A stretch of 6,666 nucleotides of DNA from Candidatus Zixiibacteriota bacterium (GCA_030591405.1 JAUVBC010000126.1:1-6666), one strand, 5' to 3'. Positions 1 through 6,444 are shown, counted from the stretch's first letter. Notes: a model not told the origin generated them from the sequence alone. Translations and numbers: made by a program.

Positions 1-362
1 ATGAGCTATTATTCAGAAAAGATGCCCAACGATTGGAACTGATGGGAGAGATAACCTCTGGAATTAATATGTTTTACAAAAATATTTCGACTCTCCCGAA
101 TTATTACGATTTAAAAAATCTGTCTCAGGCAAATCTCAATGCCGAATCAGATAAATACGGTTCGGAAGAAGTATCTTATATCGAACTGCTGAGATTAGAA
201 CAAAACTCTGCAGAAAATGAAATAAGTTTAATAGAGAATAAATATGCTTTTTTCAAATCATATATAGAACTTCTTTATATAATCGGCGAAAGTTATCTAC
301 CGGTTAATTCACCGGAGGAAAAAGCTATTTTTGACAAGATAATAGAAAATATGAATAATTAG
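1..362 (+). CDS. TolC-family outer membrane efflux protein, C-terminal part
   Basis: This is the 3' end of a gene that enters from outside the window: the frame is open from position 3 and ends at TAG 360-362, giving about 119 residues. The visible protein is almost wholly helical. It carries the pattern typical of the last long hairpin of the TolC/OEP fold: a helix, then 'SYIELLRLEQ' followed by a second helix ending 'YIELLYIIGE', matching the family's usual G-x-x-S-x-x-E/D-L-L-x-x-Q ... Y...L...G layout. Members of this family form trimeric outer-membrane/periplasmic channels for RND, ABC or MFS efflux pumps or type I secretion. The adaptor and pump partners would be expected upstream and are not visible. 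The TTG at 33 is not taken as a start because the frame continues upstream with plausible OEP sequence. Family assignment is inferred from pattern alone on a partial protein; the substrate cannot be told. Confidence 0.68.
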   Translation, partial: ELLFRKDAQRLELMGEITSGINMFYKNISTLPNYYDLKNLSQANLNAESDKYGSEEVSYIELLRLEQNSAENEISLIENKYAFFKSYIELLYIIGESYLPVNSPEEKAIFDKIIENMNN

Positions 363-376
363 TTTTTTCGAAATCT

Positions 377-402
377 GGACAAGCGGTGTCCATTATTTTT
401 TT
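377..402 (+). terminator. Weak intrinsic terminator after the TolC-like gene
   Basis: A 5-bp stem GGACA (377-381) / TGTCC (387-391) with a 5-base loop is followed at once by ATTATTTTTTT. It begins 14 bases after the stop codon. The stem is short, so termination may be partial, but stem, T-run and position fit a Rho-independent terminator. Confidence 0.5.
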
Positions 403-441
403 CCCCTGCCGATATAAATTATATAAATATTTGCCAATCCC

Positions 442-448
442 GGGGGAG
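442..448 (+). promoter_or_regulatory. Strong ribosome binding site for the acidic protein gene
   Basis: GGGGGAG lies 7 bases before the ATG at 456 and fixes that start. The preceding stretch 411-430 is very AT-rich and contains two TATAAA hexamers (413-418 and 422-427) that could be -10 elements. I find no convincing -35 at the right distance, so no promoter is called. Confidence 0.6.
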
Positions 449-455
449 AAAAATT

Positions 456-1319
456 ATGGAAATCACATCTGTTTCTAATATTCAAATATATTCTGCCAGC
501 ATCTCTAATACTGATAACACCCAGCCGAAAACGGTACAGGAAAATCCTGCCATACAGGAAACGCCCGAAGAAGCAATCATAAATGAAATTGAAGAAGATG
601 TCGAACCGGTCGAAACCGAGAAAGAAGCCGGAAAAGGTGTCATCCGCAATCTTATAAATGGACATTTTAAGGGTGTCGCCGATGTCCGTCTTCGAATTAA
701 TTTTAGTGAACAAATCGCCGCTCTTGAGCAGAACGAATTGGCCAAAGCGACCGAATCCGGCTTATCGGCTCTCTCAGATACTATAAATAATGAAATCAAC
801 GCCGCTCTCGAATCCGAGAAGATCGATGAGGAAACATCAGTGCTATTGGCATCAGCATTGGAAACTTTTAATTCTGAAATTTCTCAATTAAAAACCAATC
901 TCCCCCAAAGCGATAATCTGCTATCAGAAATACGCTCATCTTTTGATAATTTTGTTTTATCAGCAAAGCCGGCTATCGAAGAACCGGTTGAACCAGAACC
1001 ACCGATAACAGGTGAAACGATTTTAGCGGAAGAAGTTATTATCCCGGATGCCGAACAACCGGTTGGAGATATCATTGCAGAAGAAGAGCCTCAGTTTTCA
1101 ATCGATCAGTTTCTAACTGATTTGATTTCGACTTTTGATGCCGAACTGGAGCTTTTGGAAACCACCCTTGCCAATACCAGCGTTCTTCCTGAAATATCCG
1201 AACCAAACGGCAATGGTAAGGCATTTGATAAGTTTATGACAATTTATAATGATATGAAAAGTAGTATCAATCCCAACACTGAGAATAGCCCAAATAACGA
1301 TATTGACATAACTTCATGA
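456..1319 (+). CDS. Acidic, helical protein of unknown function
   Basis: I do not recognise a named family. The 287-residue product starts at an ATG with a strong Shine-Dalgarno. It has no signal peptide, membrane segment or cysteine, and is strongly acidic. Visible layout: residues 1-57 are polar and probably disordered, ending in a Glu/Pro/Val-rich stretch. Residues 60-83 hold the only distinctive block, 'NGHFKGVADVRLRINF', which is basic and hydrophobic unlike the rest. Residues 84-168 look like two or three amphipathic helices. Residues 170-212 are a Pro/Glu-rich linker, 214-243 another amphipathic helix ('QFLTDLISTFDAELELLE'), and the tail is Asn/Asp/Ser-rich. The gene is flanked by hairpin terminators on both sides, so it is probably monocistronic. 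The architecture suggests an intracellular scaffold or binding protein with a short conserved interaction motif. That is inference; no enzyme motif is present. The reading frame looks genuine because the start, RBS and terminator all agree and the coding bias is coherent. Confidence 0.72.
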   Translation: MEITSVSNIQIYSASISNTDNTQPKTVQENPAIQETPEEAIINEIEEDVEPVETEKEAGKGVIRNLINGHFKGVADVRLRINFSEQIAALEQNELAKATESGLSALSDTINNEINAALESEKIDEETSVLLASALETFNSEISQLKTNLPQSDNLLSEIRSSFDNFVLSAKPAIEEPVEPEPPITGETILAEEVIIPDAEQPVGDIIAEEEPQFSIDQFLTDLISTFDAELELLETTLANTSVLPEISEPNGNGKAFDKFMTIYNDMKSSINPNTENSPNNDIDITS

Positions 1320-1371
1320 TTTAGAAACAGATTTATTACTGCCTCCCCTCCCTTTGCCCCTTTGCTGAAAG

Positions 1372-1407
1372 ACTGCCCGTCATTTTTGACAGGCAGTTTA
1401 TAATTTT
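1372..1407 (+). terminator. Intrinsic terminator of the acidic protein gene
   Basis: ACTGCC-C-GTC (1372-1381) pairs with GAC-A-GGCAGT (1388-1397) around a 6-base loop, with one internal C/A mismatch (1378 with 1391). It is followed by the T-rich tail TTATAATTTT. It lies about 50 bases past the stop codon at 1317-1319. Confidence 0.8.
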
Positions 1408-1410
1408 CTA

Positions 1411-1439
1411 TTGATAAATAGATGTTTTATATATATAAA
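1411..1439 (+). promoter_or_regulatory. Sigma70-like promoter for the PAS-LuxR regulator
   Basis: TTGATA (1411-1416) and TATAAA (1434-1439) are separated by exactly 17 bases, each matching five of six positions of the housekeeping consensus. They sit directly after the preceding terminator and about 60 bases before the ATG at 1500, leaving an AT-rich leader of about 55 bases. The shifted alternative -10 TATATA at 1432-1437 has a less favourable 15-base spacer. Confidence 0.6.
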
Positions 1440-1499
1440 TTGCCGTAGAATTTAAAAAGGGCAATATTATTGAATTAGCACTGGGAGTAATTATCAGTC

Positions 1500-2822
1500 A
1501 TGTCAACTGAGAAGTCACAAAAAATCAATAAGCAGGGAAAAGCAAAAAAGTCTATATCAAAAAATAAACCCGCAAAACCACCTCTTTCAAAATCTCCAAA
1601 CAAACGATACCAACTTGACGCAAAAAGGCAACTAACCCTCTTATCTTCGATGGTTAAACAAAGCATCGAGGGAATGGCGCTGGTCGACCTTAAAGGCAAT
1701 ATTCAGTTTATCAATCATGCTTTTGCCGAAATGCATGGATATTCACCCGACGAACTAATTGGCAAACATCTAACCATCTTTCATAATAAAGATCAATTGG
1801 CATCGGTAAAAAAGGCTAACGAAGAGATTCAAAAAAACGGTGAATTTATTGGCGAGATCTGGCATAAACATCGCGACGGATCTGTTTTCCCAACCTTTAT
1901 GCACAACTCAATATTAAGAGATGAATCAGACACTCCAATCGGAATGATAGGCTCCATACGCGATATCACTCTCCAAAAACAGGCGGAAGATGCTCTCAGG
2001 GAAAGTGAGGCAAGATACCGGCAATTAATTAATAACGCCGGCGACCCTATTATACTATTTGATCTAAAAAATAGAATATTATTAGTCAATAATAATTGTG
2101 CCAAAAATTTCGGAATGAAACCTAAAGACATGATTGGAAAATCAATTCATGAATTTCTTCCTGATATTGCAAATGAAATTTGCAAAAGAAATAAAAAAGT
2201 TGTCAGCTCTGGAATCGGTTTCGAAGTTGAAGATTTTGTACAATTGTCAACCACCAAGCGATGGTTCAAAACTAATCTCCAACCGGCCAAAGATGCTGAT
2301 GGAAATATATATGGCGTTCTGGTTATATCCAATGACATTACCGAATTAAAAATAAGTGAAGAAATGCTTAGGAAAACTTCGGAAGAACTCAAAATAAAAC
2401 ATAATGCCCTCCAGGAGAAAAATGTCACATTAAAACAGGTCTTCAGCTATATTGAAGATGACCGCCTCGATTCGCTTTATAAAATTCGGGAAGAGATGAA
2501 AAAAGCTGTCTTGCCTCAAATAAAGACACTCAAGAAAAAGCTGGGAAAATCATACGCCGGGGAGTTTGATTCCCTGGAAACAGCATTAAAAGTGGTCCTT
2601 GCACAGGATCTGGATAGCTTCAGGGCCAACTATGGAACATTAACAGCCCGCGAATCTGAAATATCTGAGTTGATTAAAAAAAGTTTTTCGTCAAAAGAGA
2701 TATCTGACAAATTAAACATATCGCTCCCAACTGTTTTTAAGCATCGTGAACAGATCAGGAAAAAACTTGAAATCACAAATAAGAATATTGGTCTGGCAAC
2801 ATTTCTCAGATCACATAAATAA
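1500..2822 (+). CDS. PAS-PAS-LuxR-type HTH transcriptional regulator
   Basis: A 440-residue cytoplasmic one-component regulator. Residues 1-45 are Lys-rich and probably disordered. PAS 1 spans about 48-160: it starts 'SIEGMALVDLKGNIQFINHA', continues with 'GYSPDELIGKHLTIFH', and ends with the PAC-like 'GMIGSIRDITLQKQAEDAL'. PAS 2 spans about 170-283 ('LINNAGDPIILFDLKNRILL', 'GMKPKDMIGKSIHEFLPD', 'GVLVISNDITELK'). A coiled coil follows (283-315) and then a helical connector (316-378). A LuxR/GerE helix-turn-helix occupies 379-440, with 'LTARESEISELIKKSFSSKE' and recognition-helix region 'LPTVFKHREQIRKKLEI'. There is no histidine-kinase, receiver or GGDEF domain, so PAS sensing probably drives DNA binding directly; ligand and targets are unknown. 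No heme or flavin ligand residue can be identified with certainty. The start is ATG with GGGAG at 1483-1487, a rather long 12-base spacing. The gene stands alone between its own promoter and a non-coding spacer; autoregulation is possible but not shown. Confidence 0.9.
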   Translation: MSTEKSQKINKQGKAKKSISKNKPAKPPLSKSPNKRYQLDAKRQLTLLSSMVKQSIEGMALVDLKGNIQFINHAFAEMHGYSPDELIGKHLTIFHNKDQLASVKKANEEIQKNGEFIGEIWHKHRDGSVFPTFMHNSILRDESDTPIGMIGSIRDITLQKQAEDALRESEARYRQLINNAGDPIILFDLKNRILLVNNNCAKNFGMKPKDMIGKSIHEFLPDIANEICKRNKKVVSSGIGFEVEDFVQLSTTKRWFKTNLQPAKDADGNIYGVLVISNDITELKISEEMLRKTSEELKIKHNALQEKNVTLKQVFSYIEDDRLDSLYKIREEMKKAVLPQIKTLKKKLGKSYAGEFDSLETALKVVLAQDLDSFRANYGTLTARESEISELIKKSFSSKEISDKLNISLPTVFKHREQIRKKLEITNKNIGLATFLRSHK

Positions 2823-2854
2823 ATATACGTAGTCATATACGCAATATACTCCCA

Positions 2855-2884
2855 TTGACGATTCTATTAAAAGTGCTTTATTAC
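2855..2884 (+). promoter_or_regulatory. Possible promoter in the spacer after the PAS-LuxR gene
   Basis: TTGACG (2855-2860) is five of six to a -35 box. TTATTA or TATTAC follow at spacings of 17 and 18 bases and are only moderate -10 elements. If used, it would give the downstream thioredoxin-fold gene a leader of about 200 bases or produce a short RNA. No better promoter was found nearer to 3100. Confidence 0.25.
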
Positions 2885-2956
2885 CCGATAAGGTTAATGA
2901 TAGGTCGAAGATAAGATTGTTCGATTTATTTGAATTGGGATTCAGAAATTAAATCC

Positions 2957-2973
2957 GGCGGTGAAATGCCGCC
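2957..2973 (+). repeat. GC-rich hairpin in intergenic spacer
   Basis: GGCGGT (2957-2962) pairs with GCCGCC (2968-2973) across the 5-base loop GAAAT; the sixth pair is a G-U. It stands out as GC-rich in an AT-rich spacer. No T-run follows on the plus strand, so it is not a standard terminator; on the minus strand it is followed by GGATTTAATTTC, also a poor tail. It could be a repetitive-extragenic-palindrome-type element or part of a leader RNA. The rest of 2823-3099 shows three ATATAC copies (2823-2849) and a weak TCGAA/TTCGA stem (2905-2924), with no supportable gene. Confidence 0.5.
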
Positions 2974-3099
2974 TCAATCAGAGTATTCTGCCCCACAGCT
3001 CTAATTGAGATTTGAATTGCATGTTTGCTGACTTCTTAGATAGACACCTTTGATCATCGTCGGATTATTAATTTTGTTCGCTCACAGATAAGGGGAAAG

Positions 3100-3489
3100 A
3101 TGAAAAAAAGAGTCACACTATATTCAAACCCTGATGATACCGCCTGCAAAACCGTTGAAAAGTTCCTGACAGAACAGGATGTCATTCTAAAAGTGCATGA
3201 TATCAAGACTCTGCCATTAGATTTTAAACAGATATCAAAACTCCTCAAGAATTTTGATATCAAACATTTTTATAATTCAAACGGACACTCCAAAGGTAAA
3301 AAGAAAACAACCGAGACGGAAGCTCCAGATAGAAACCTGATAATTGAACAAATGGCCGCCGACAATTCTTTATTGCGTATGCCAATAATTTTATCTGAGC
3401 GCTTGTTAACAGTTGGAGACAACACCAATCGCATAGGTATCATGCTTCAAATAACACCTGGTTCAGAGCGAGAACCAAGAAGAATTTAA
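3100..3489 (+). CDS. ArsC/Spx-like thioredoxin-fold protein with DxxC site
   Basis: A 129-residue protein with the size and layout of the ArsC/Spx branch of the thioredoxin superfamily. Beta strand 1 'RVTLYSNPDDTACKTVEKFL' aligns with the Spx/ArsC start. A second strand 'VILKVHDI' follows, then helical 41-57, a Lys/Gly-rich loop 60-75, a helix 'DRNLIIEQMAADNSLL', the cis-proline segment 'LLRMPIIL' (Pro95) and a closing 'LLTVGDNTNRIGIMLQI'. The usual first cysteine is Asp13, and only the second-site Cys16, the sole cysteine, remains (DxxC). The Arg that normally precedes the cis-proline in arsenate reductases and Spx ('KRP') is Met94. Classical arsenate reduction and disulphide switching within one protein therefore look unlikely. 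Plausible roles are a mixed-disulphide or redox-sensing protein, or a protein-protein adaptor as Spx is. There is no signal peptide, so it is cytoplasmic. AGGGG at 3091-3095 precedes the ATG by four bases. No arsenic-resistance genes lie nearby. Confidence 0.72.
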   Translation: MKKRVTLYSNPDDTACKTVEKFLTEQDVILKVHDIKTLPLDFKQISKLLKNFDIKHFYNSNGHSKGKKKTTETEAPDRNLIIEQMAADNSLLRMPIILSERLLTVGDNTNRIGIMLQITPGSEREPRRI

Positions 3490-3513
3490 GTTCCACATAT
3501 TAAAAAGTGGAAC
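3490..3513 (+). repeat. Hairpin just after the ArsC/Spx-like gene
   Basis: GTTCCAC (3490-3496) and GTGGAAC (3507-3513) form a perfect 7-bp stem with an A-rich 10-base loop, starting one base after the stop codon. No T-run follows, so it is more likely an mRNA 3'-end stabilising stem or an auxiliary part of the terminator beginning at 3538. Confidence 0.5.
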
Positions 3514-3537
3514 GTTGCAAAGCTCTCTTTCTGACTC

Positions 3538-3575
3538 ACCGCCGGTAAATATAATTATTTCCGGCGGTTTCTTTT
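3538..3575 (+). terminator. Strong intrinsic terminator between convergent genes
   Basis: ACCGCCGG (3538-3545) pairs perfectly with CCGGCGGT (3561-3568). The stem is extended by AT pairs inside the loop (3547-3551 with 3556-3560) and followed by TTCTTTT. It terminates the plus-strand gene ending at 3489. The same hairpin lies about 45 bases beyond the minus-strand stop at 3612. It may serve that operon too, although the minus-strand side lacks a good T-run after the stem. Confidence 0.85.
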
Positions 3576-3611
3576 ATTAAATCAATTTATTAATTTTGAT
3601 CGGCCAGTAGA

Positions 3612-5048
3612 TTACCAATCAGTTTTGATATTTACAAAAAGCGTCTTGTTATTGCGCCAAATAAAGAAGATGACCTCTTCCGGTTTGGTTTCAGCAATAG
3701 CATCCAAGGAGTTTTTGGTTTCTTCAATATTAGTTACCTTGTTGCCGTCTATTGACTGAATAATATCTCCCGGATAAATACCACCAACCGAGGCCCATCC
3801 CCCGTTTTCAAGTTCCTTGACAACAACACCCTTGAATTTTTCCTGATCAAGATTATAAAAAGTATAATCGGCAAAAACCATATCGCGAATTTTCATTTCA
3901 AAATTACTGTCTTCAAAATCGGGAGCCTCGCCGGGACTCAAGGGTGCCTTGACAAGAGTGGCATTTATGTCAAGAGTATCAACTTTACCATTTTGGCGGC
4001 GGAATATTTCAAAACTTACATCGGTGTCAGCGGCAAACTCTAAAATCTTACGGCGAAAAATCGGCAACGTCTCTTCGCTGTCAACTTCAATCGGATGTCC
4101 ATTTAATTTGACTATAATATCCCCGGTTTCCAATCCAGCTTTATCGGCAGGCGAATTATCAACAACATCATTGACAATAATTCCTCCGGCAAGATTCAGA
4201 TTCCAGAATTCGGCCATATCGGTAGTCAGAGCCTGAAGATGGATACCAAGCCAGCCGCGAGTTATCTCACCTTTTTTGGGCGGGTCTTTTATCAGTTTTT
4301 GTATTTTATCTATATCGCCGATTCCGAGAAGTGGCATAAAATTTTCGATACTGCCAAATCCATTGTGTGATGACCCAAAGTCAGACTGCCCCTGATTGCT
4401 TAATCTGATCAGAATTCCAACGGCATCTCCCGACATATCATAAATTACTGATGCCGCTTCCAACTCATTAAATCCGACCGTCAGGACAAACTCTTCCGGT
4501 TCGTCAATAATTGCCGAAACCATCCCGACATCAACCGCCAGCGGCGGTGTTACATAATTAGGGAGTAGCATATAAACGGTTAGCATCTCCCCGACCTTGT
4601 AATTTTCTCTTTTCTTTAATTTTAAATAATCGAATTTTTCAGTTTTTGCTTCGTCTTCTGCAATAATTTTACAGAAACCAAGCTTGGTAAATTGATCAAT
4701 ACCGATAAATTCGGCCTGAAAAACCCGCTCATCCATTAATGTAATTTCAATTTTTTTCGGTTCGATATTAACCTGCATTCCCGACATAATCGAAAACGGA
4801 TCATCGGTATTAATCGGATCGCCGTCGAAAATAATCAGACCATCCGACGAAACAATTGTTCCCAGCGTCCGATTTTTCATATCGGTCGATTGTGTTCCAA
4901 ACGAAACCTCCACCTCGATATCTATAATCACCGTATATTGCGAAGCGTCTTTGTCAATCGACTCATAGTCAAAATCATAGGCTCGAACCGGGCCGGATGA
5001 AACAATCATTAATATGGAAAGGACCAATAAATTTATTAACCTAATCAT
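3612..5048 (-). CDS. Secreted HtrA-like pseudoprotease with two PDZ domains
   Basis: A 478-residue paralogue of the upstream HtrA with a signal peptide (residues 1-23, cleavage probably after 'VRA'). It has a degenerate trypsin-like domain (about 35-245), PDZ 1 (about 263-367, 'RGWLGIHLQAL', 'NSPADKAGLETGDIIVKLNG') and PDZ 2 (about 385-475, 'VGGIYPGDIIQSIDGNKV'). Aligning landmarks with the neighbour shows all three catalytic positions lost. The His site (GYVVTNYH in the active protein) reads GLIIFDGD, giving Asp77. The Asp site (TDVAIIK) reads TKLGFCK, giving Lys122. The Ser site (GNSGGPL) reads LEAASVI, giving Ala198. Flanking residues such as D204, G207 and G211 align without gaps, so the fold is probably kept while proteolysis is not. 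Shared unusual PDZ1 residues (EE-x-LP-x-F-xx-KI) point to an old duplication. The start overlaps the upstream stop by 8 bases, with GAGGTG four bases before ATG, so translation is probably coupled. Likely role, by inference: periplasmic regulator, chaperone or hetero-oligomer partner of the active protease. Confidence 0.88.
   Translation of the reverse strand: MIRLINLLVLSILMIVSSGPVRAYDFDYESIDKDASQYTVIIDIEVEVSFGTQSTDMKNRTLGTIVSSDGLIIFDGDPINTDDPFSIMSGMQVNIEPKKIEITLMDERVFQAEFIGIDQFTKLGFCKIIAEDEAKTEKFDYLKLKKRENYKVGEMLTVYMLLPNYVTPPLAVDVGMVSAIIDEPEEFVLTVGFNELEAASVIYDMSGDAVGILIRLSNQGQSDFGSSHNGFGSIENFMPLLGIGDIDKIQKLIKDPPKKGEITRGWLGIHLQALTTDMAEFWNLNLAGGIIVNDVVDNSPADKAGLETGDIIVKLNGHPIEVDSEETLPIFRRKILEFAADTDVSFEIFRRQNGKVDTLDINATLVKAPLSPGEAPDFEDSNFEMKIRDMVFADYTFYNLDQEKFKGVVVKELENGGWASVGGIYPGDIIQSIDGNKVTNIEETKNSLDAIAETKPEEVIFFIWRNNKTLFVNIKTDW
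5041..5048 (-). other. 8-base stop/start overlap of the two HtrA genes
   Basis: On the minus strand ATGATTAG contains both the start of the pseudoprotease (ATG, 5048-5046) and the stop of the protease (TAG, 5043-5041) in different frames. Such overlap normally means a ribosome finishing the first gene restarts on the second, holding the two products in a fixed ratio. Confidence 0.9.
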
Positions 5049-6432
5049 TGTTCACCTCGCTCTCGGATATTTTATCAAAGTCCACTTTAAGCAGGACATA
5101 TCTGGTATTGCCTGATGATTCAATCGTCAAAAGAACCCGGTCGGCTTTACTGTTTGTTAATTCAATATATTTATTATAAAATTCCTGAAAGTTATCTATC
5201 ACTATTTCATTGATCTCTCTGATAACATCGCCTCGACCCAGATTTCCGTCCGCCCCAGCGCCAACTCTTTTAACACCGGCCACAAGAACACCAAGGGTAT
5301 CATCAAGCTGATTTTCGACCGCCATCTGGGTGGTAATCGCCTTAACGGTGAATCCCCAATCCTTGCATTCCAGATCCTCACCCATTATCTCGCCAAGCTC
5401 ATGGGTTAAAACATTTATTGAAATATTTTCTTCGCCCCGCTGCACCACCATTTGAATATCTGAACCAATCGGGTAATCGGCTATTTTTTTATAAAAATTA
5501 GGTAGCTGCTCTTCAAAACGGGCCGAAACCGGATCATTATTTATTTCGAGAATAATATCACCCGCCTCAAGTCCCGCTTCCTCGGCGGGTGAGCGGGTTG
5601 CAACCGATGCGACCAAAACGCCTTTATCACGGTCGGTCCCAAACCATCCCTCTAAATCCTGTAAGGCCTGACACCGCACCCCGATCCAGCTTCTGAGAAC
5701 CTTACCATTGACAAGGATCTGATCAACTACCTCCTTGACAATATTGACAGGGATCGCAAAACCGATATTATTGGCAAACATCGTCGCTCGTGAGTTTATC
5801 CCGATAACTTTGCCGTCAAGATCAACCAGCGGACCGCCAGAATTACCGGGGTTGATCGCGGCATCGGTCTGAATCCAGTTATTGTAGATCCCGGTCCGTT
5901 CACCTGAAGGCAATCTGGTTTCACCGGGAAAATAACGGTCGGTAGTTGAAATAACGCCGCACGACACCGAACGCGAAAGCGCCAGCGGAGAACCCATCGC
6001 CAGAACATATTGGCCGACCTGAAGCGTATCTGAGTCACCAAACTCGGCCACATTTAATTTTCCGTTATATTCTGACAGGTCCAATTTTATTATCGCCACA
6101 TCGGTTGAAGGATCACCTCCGACTAATTCAGCTTTGACCTGTTCCTTATCGCCAAGAGTACATATAATCCGGTCAGCTTTGCCGGCCACATGATAATTGG
6201 TGACCACATACCCATCCGCATGAAATATCACTCCGGAACCGACCACCGATTGTTTGACCATCTTGCCGGTCCGAAAATCAGTCACAACCGGCTGAATATG
6301 AACCAATGCCGGCATTACTTTATTGCGGGCACCAAAAATCTCTTTTTGAAGCGGCGGAATATCATTCCCCAAAATGATTGTAGAGTTAAATATTAAAGCA
6401 AAAACAAATAGAACTAATAAGGTTTTTCTCAT
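5041..6432 (-). CDS. HtrA/Deg-family periplasmic serine protease, two PDZ domains
   Basis: A 463-residue secreted protease of the trypsin-like S1C (HtrA/DegP/DegQ) family, which degrades or refolds misfolded envelope proteins. A signal peptide covers residues 1 to about 22, with no lipobox cysteine. The protease domain (about 33-240) carries a complete triad: His81 in 'GYVVTNYHVA', Asp111 in 'DPSTDVAIIKL' and Ser198 in 'NPGNSGGPLVDLDGKVIGIN'. The oxyanion-type context and the 'GFAIPVN' segment are intact. PDZ 1 (about 247-340) begins 'SWIGVRCQAL' and has 'SPAEEAGLEAGDIILEIN'. PDZ 2 (about 357-450) begins 'WGFTVKAI' and has 'GRGDVIREINEIVIDNFQEF'. Length and layout match ordinary two-PDZ Deg proteases. 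The start is ATG with TGAGGT five bases upstream. It is the first gene of a two-gene operon with the inactive paralogue and is preceded by a repeat-rich control region. The family and activity are clear; the specific ortholog (DegP, DegQ or DegS-like) is not, so no symbol is given. Confidence 0.96.
   Translation of the reverse strand: MRKTLLVLFVFALIFNSTIILGNDIPPLQKEIFGARNKVMPALVHIQPVVTDFRTGKMVKQSVVGSGVIFHADGYVVTNYHVAGKADRIICTLGDKEQVKAELVGGDPSTDVAIIKLDLSEYNGKLNVAEFGDSDTLQVGQYVLAMGSPLALSRSVSCGVISTTDRYFPGETRLPSGERTGIYNNWIQTDAAINPGNSGGPLVDLDGKVIGINSRATMFANNIGFAIPVNIVKEVVDQILVNGKVLRSWIGVRCQALQDLEGWFGTDRDKGVLVASVATRSPAEEAGLEAGDIILEINNDPVSARFEEQLPNFYKKIADYPIGSDIQMVVQRGEENISINVLTHELGEIMGEDLECKDWGFTVKAITTQMAVENQLDDTLGVLVAGVKRVGAGADGNLGRGDVIREINEIVIDNFQEFYNKYIELTNSKADRVLLTIESSGNTRYVLLKVDFDKISESEVNND
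5053..5058 (-). promoter_or_regulatory. Ribosome binding site of the pseudoprotease inside htrA
   Basis: GAGGTG on the minus strand, four bases before the ATG at 5048 and inside the last codons of the upstream protease gene. It supports this ATG as the true start and a coupled translation mode. Confidence 0.75.
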
Positions 6433-6437
6433 CTGTT

Positions 6438-6444
6438 ACCTCAG
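6438..6444 (-). promoter_or_regulatory. Ribosome binding site of the HtrA protease gene
   Basis: CTGAGGT on the minus strand, five bases before the ATG at 6432. It fixes the start that gives a complete signal peptide. Confidence 0.75.

Noticed and set aside
33..362. TTG at 33 as the start of a complete 109-residue gene
   Set aside because: The frame is open to the window edge and the upstream residues read as continuing outer-membrane factor helix, so this is a truncated gene, not a small complete one.
2823..2849. Three ATATAC copies as a repeat array
   Set aside because: Copies are only six or seven bases, AT-rich and unevenly spaced (12 and 9 bases), within chance expectation for this composition.
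3100..3489. Call as arsenate reductase (arsC)
   Set aside because: The catalytic first-position cysteine and the Arg next to the cis-proline are absent, and no arsenic-resistance neighbours are seen; only fold-level similarity is claimed.
3949..4236. Plus-strand open frame of 95 codons antisense to the pseudoprotease
   Set aside because: A shadow of a well-supported gene on the other strand; composition is unnatural and there is no promoter or RBS.
5796..6053. Overlapping 85-codon minus-strand open frame
   Set aside because: It lies inside the protease domain of the HtrA gene in another frame, is rich in Arg/Trp/Pro from shifted codons, and has no credible ribosome binding site.
3612..6432. 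The two HtrA-like frames as one gene split by a frameshift
   Set aside because: Each has its own signal peptide, full domain set, RBS and start codon; they are two complete paralogues with an 8-base overlap.
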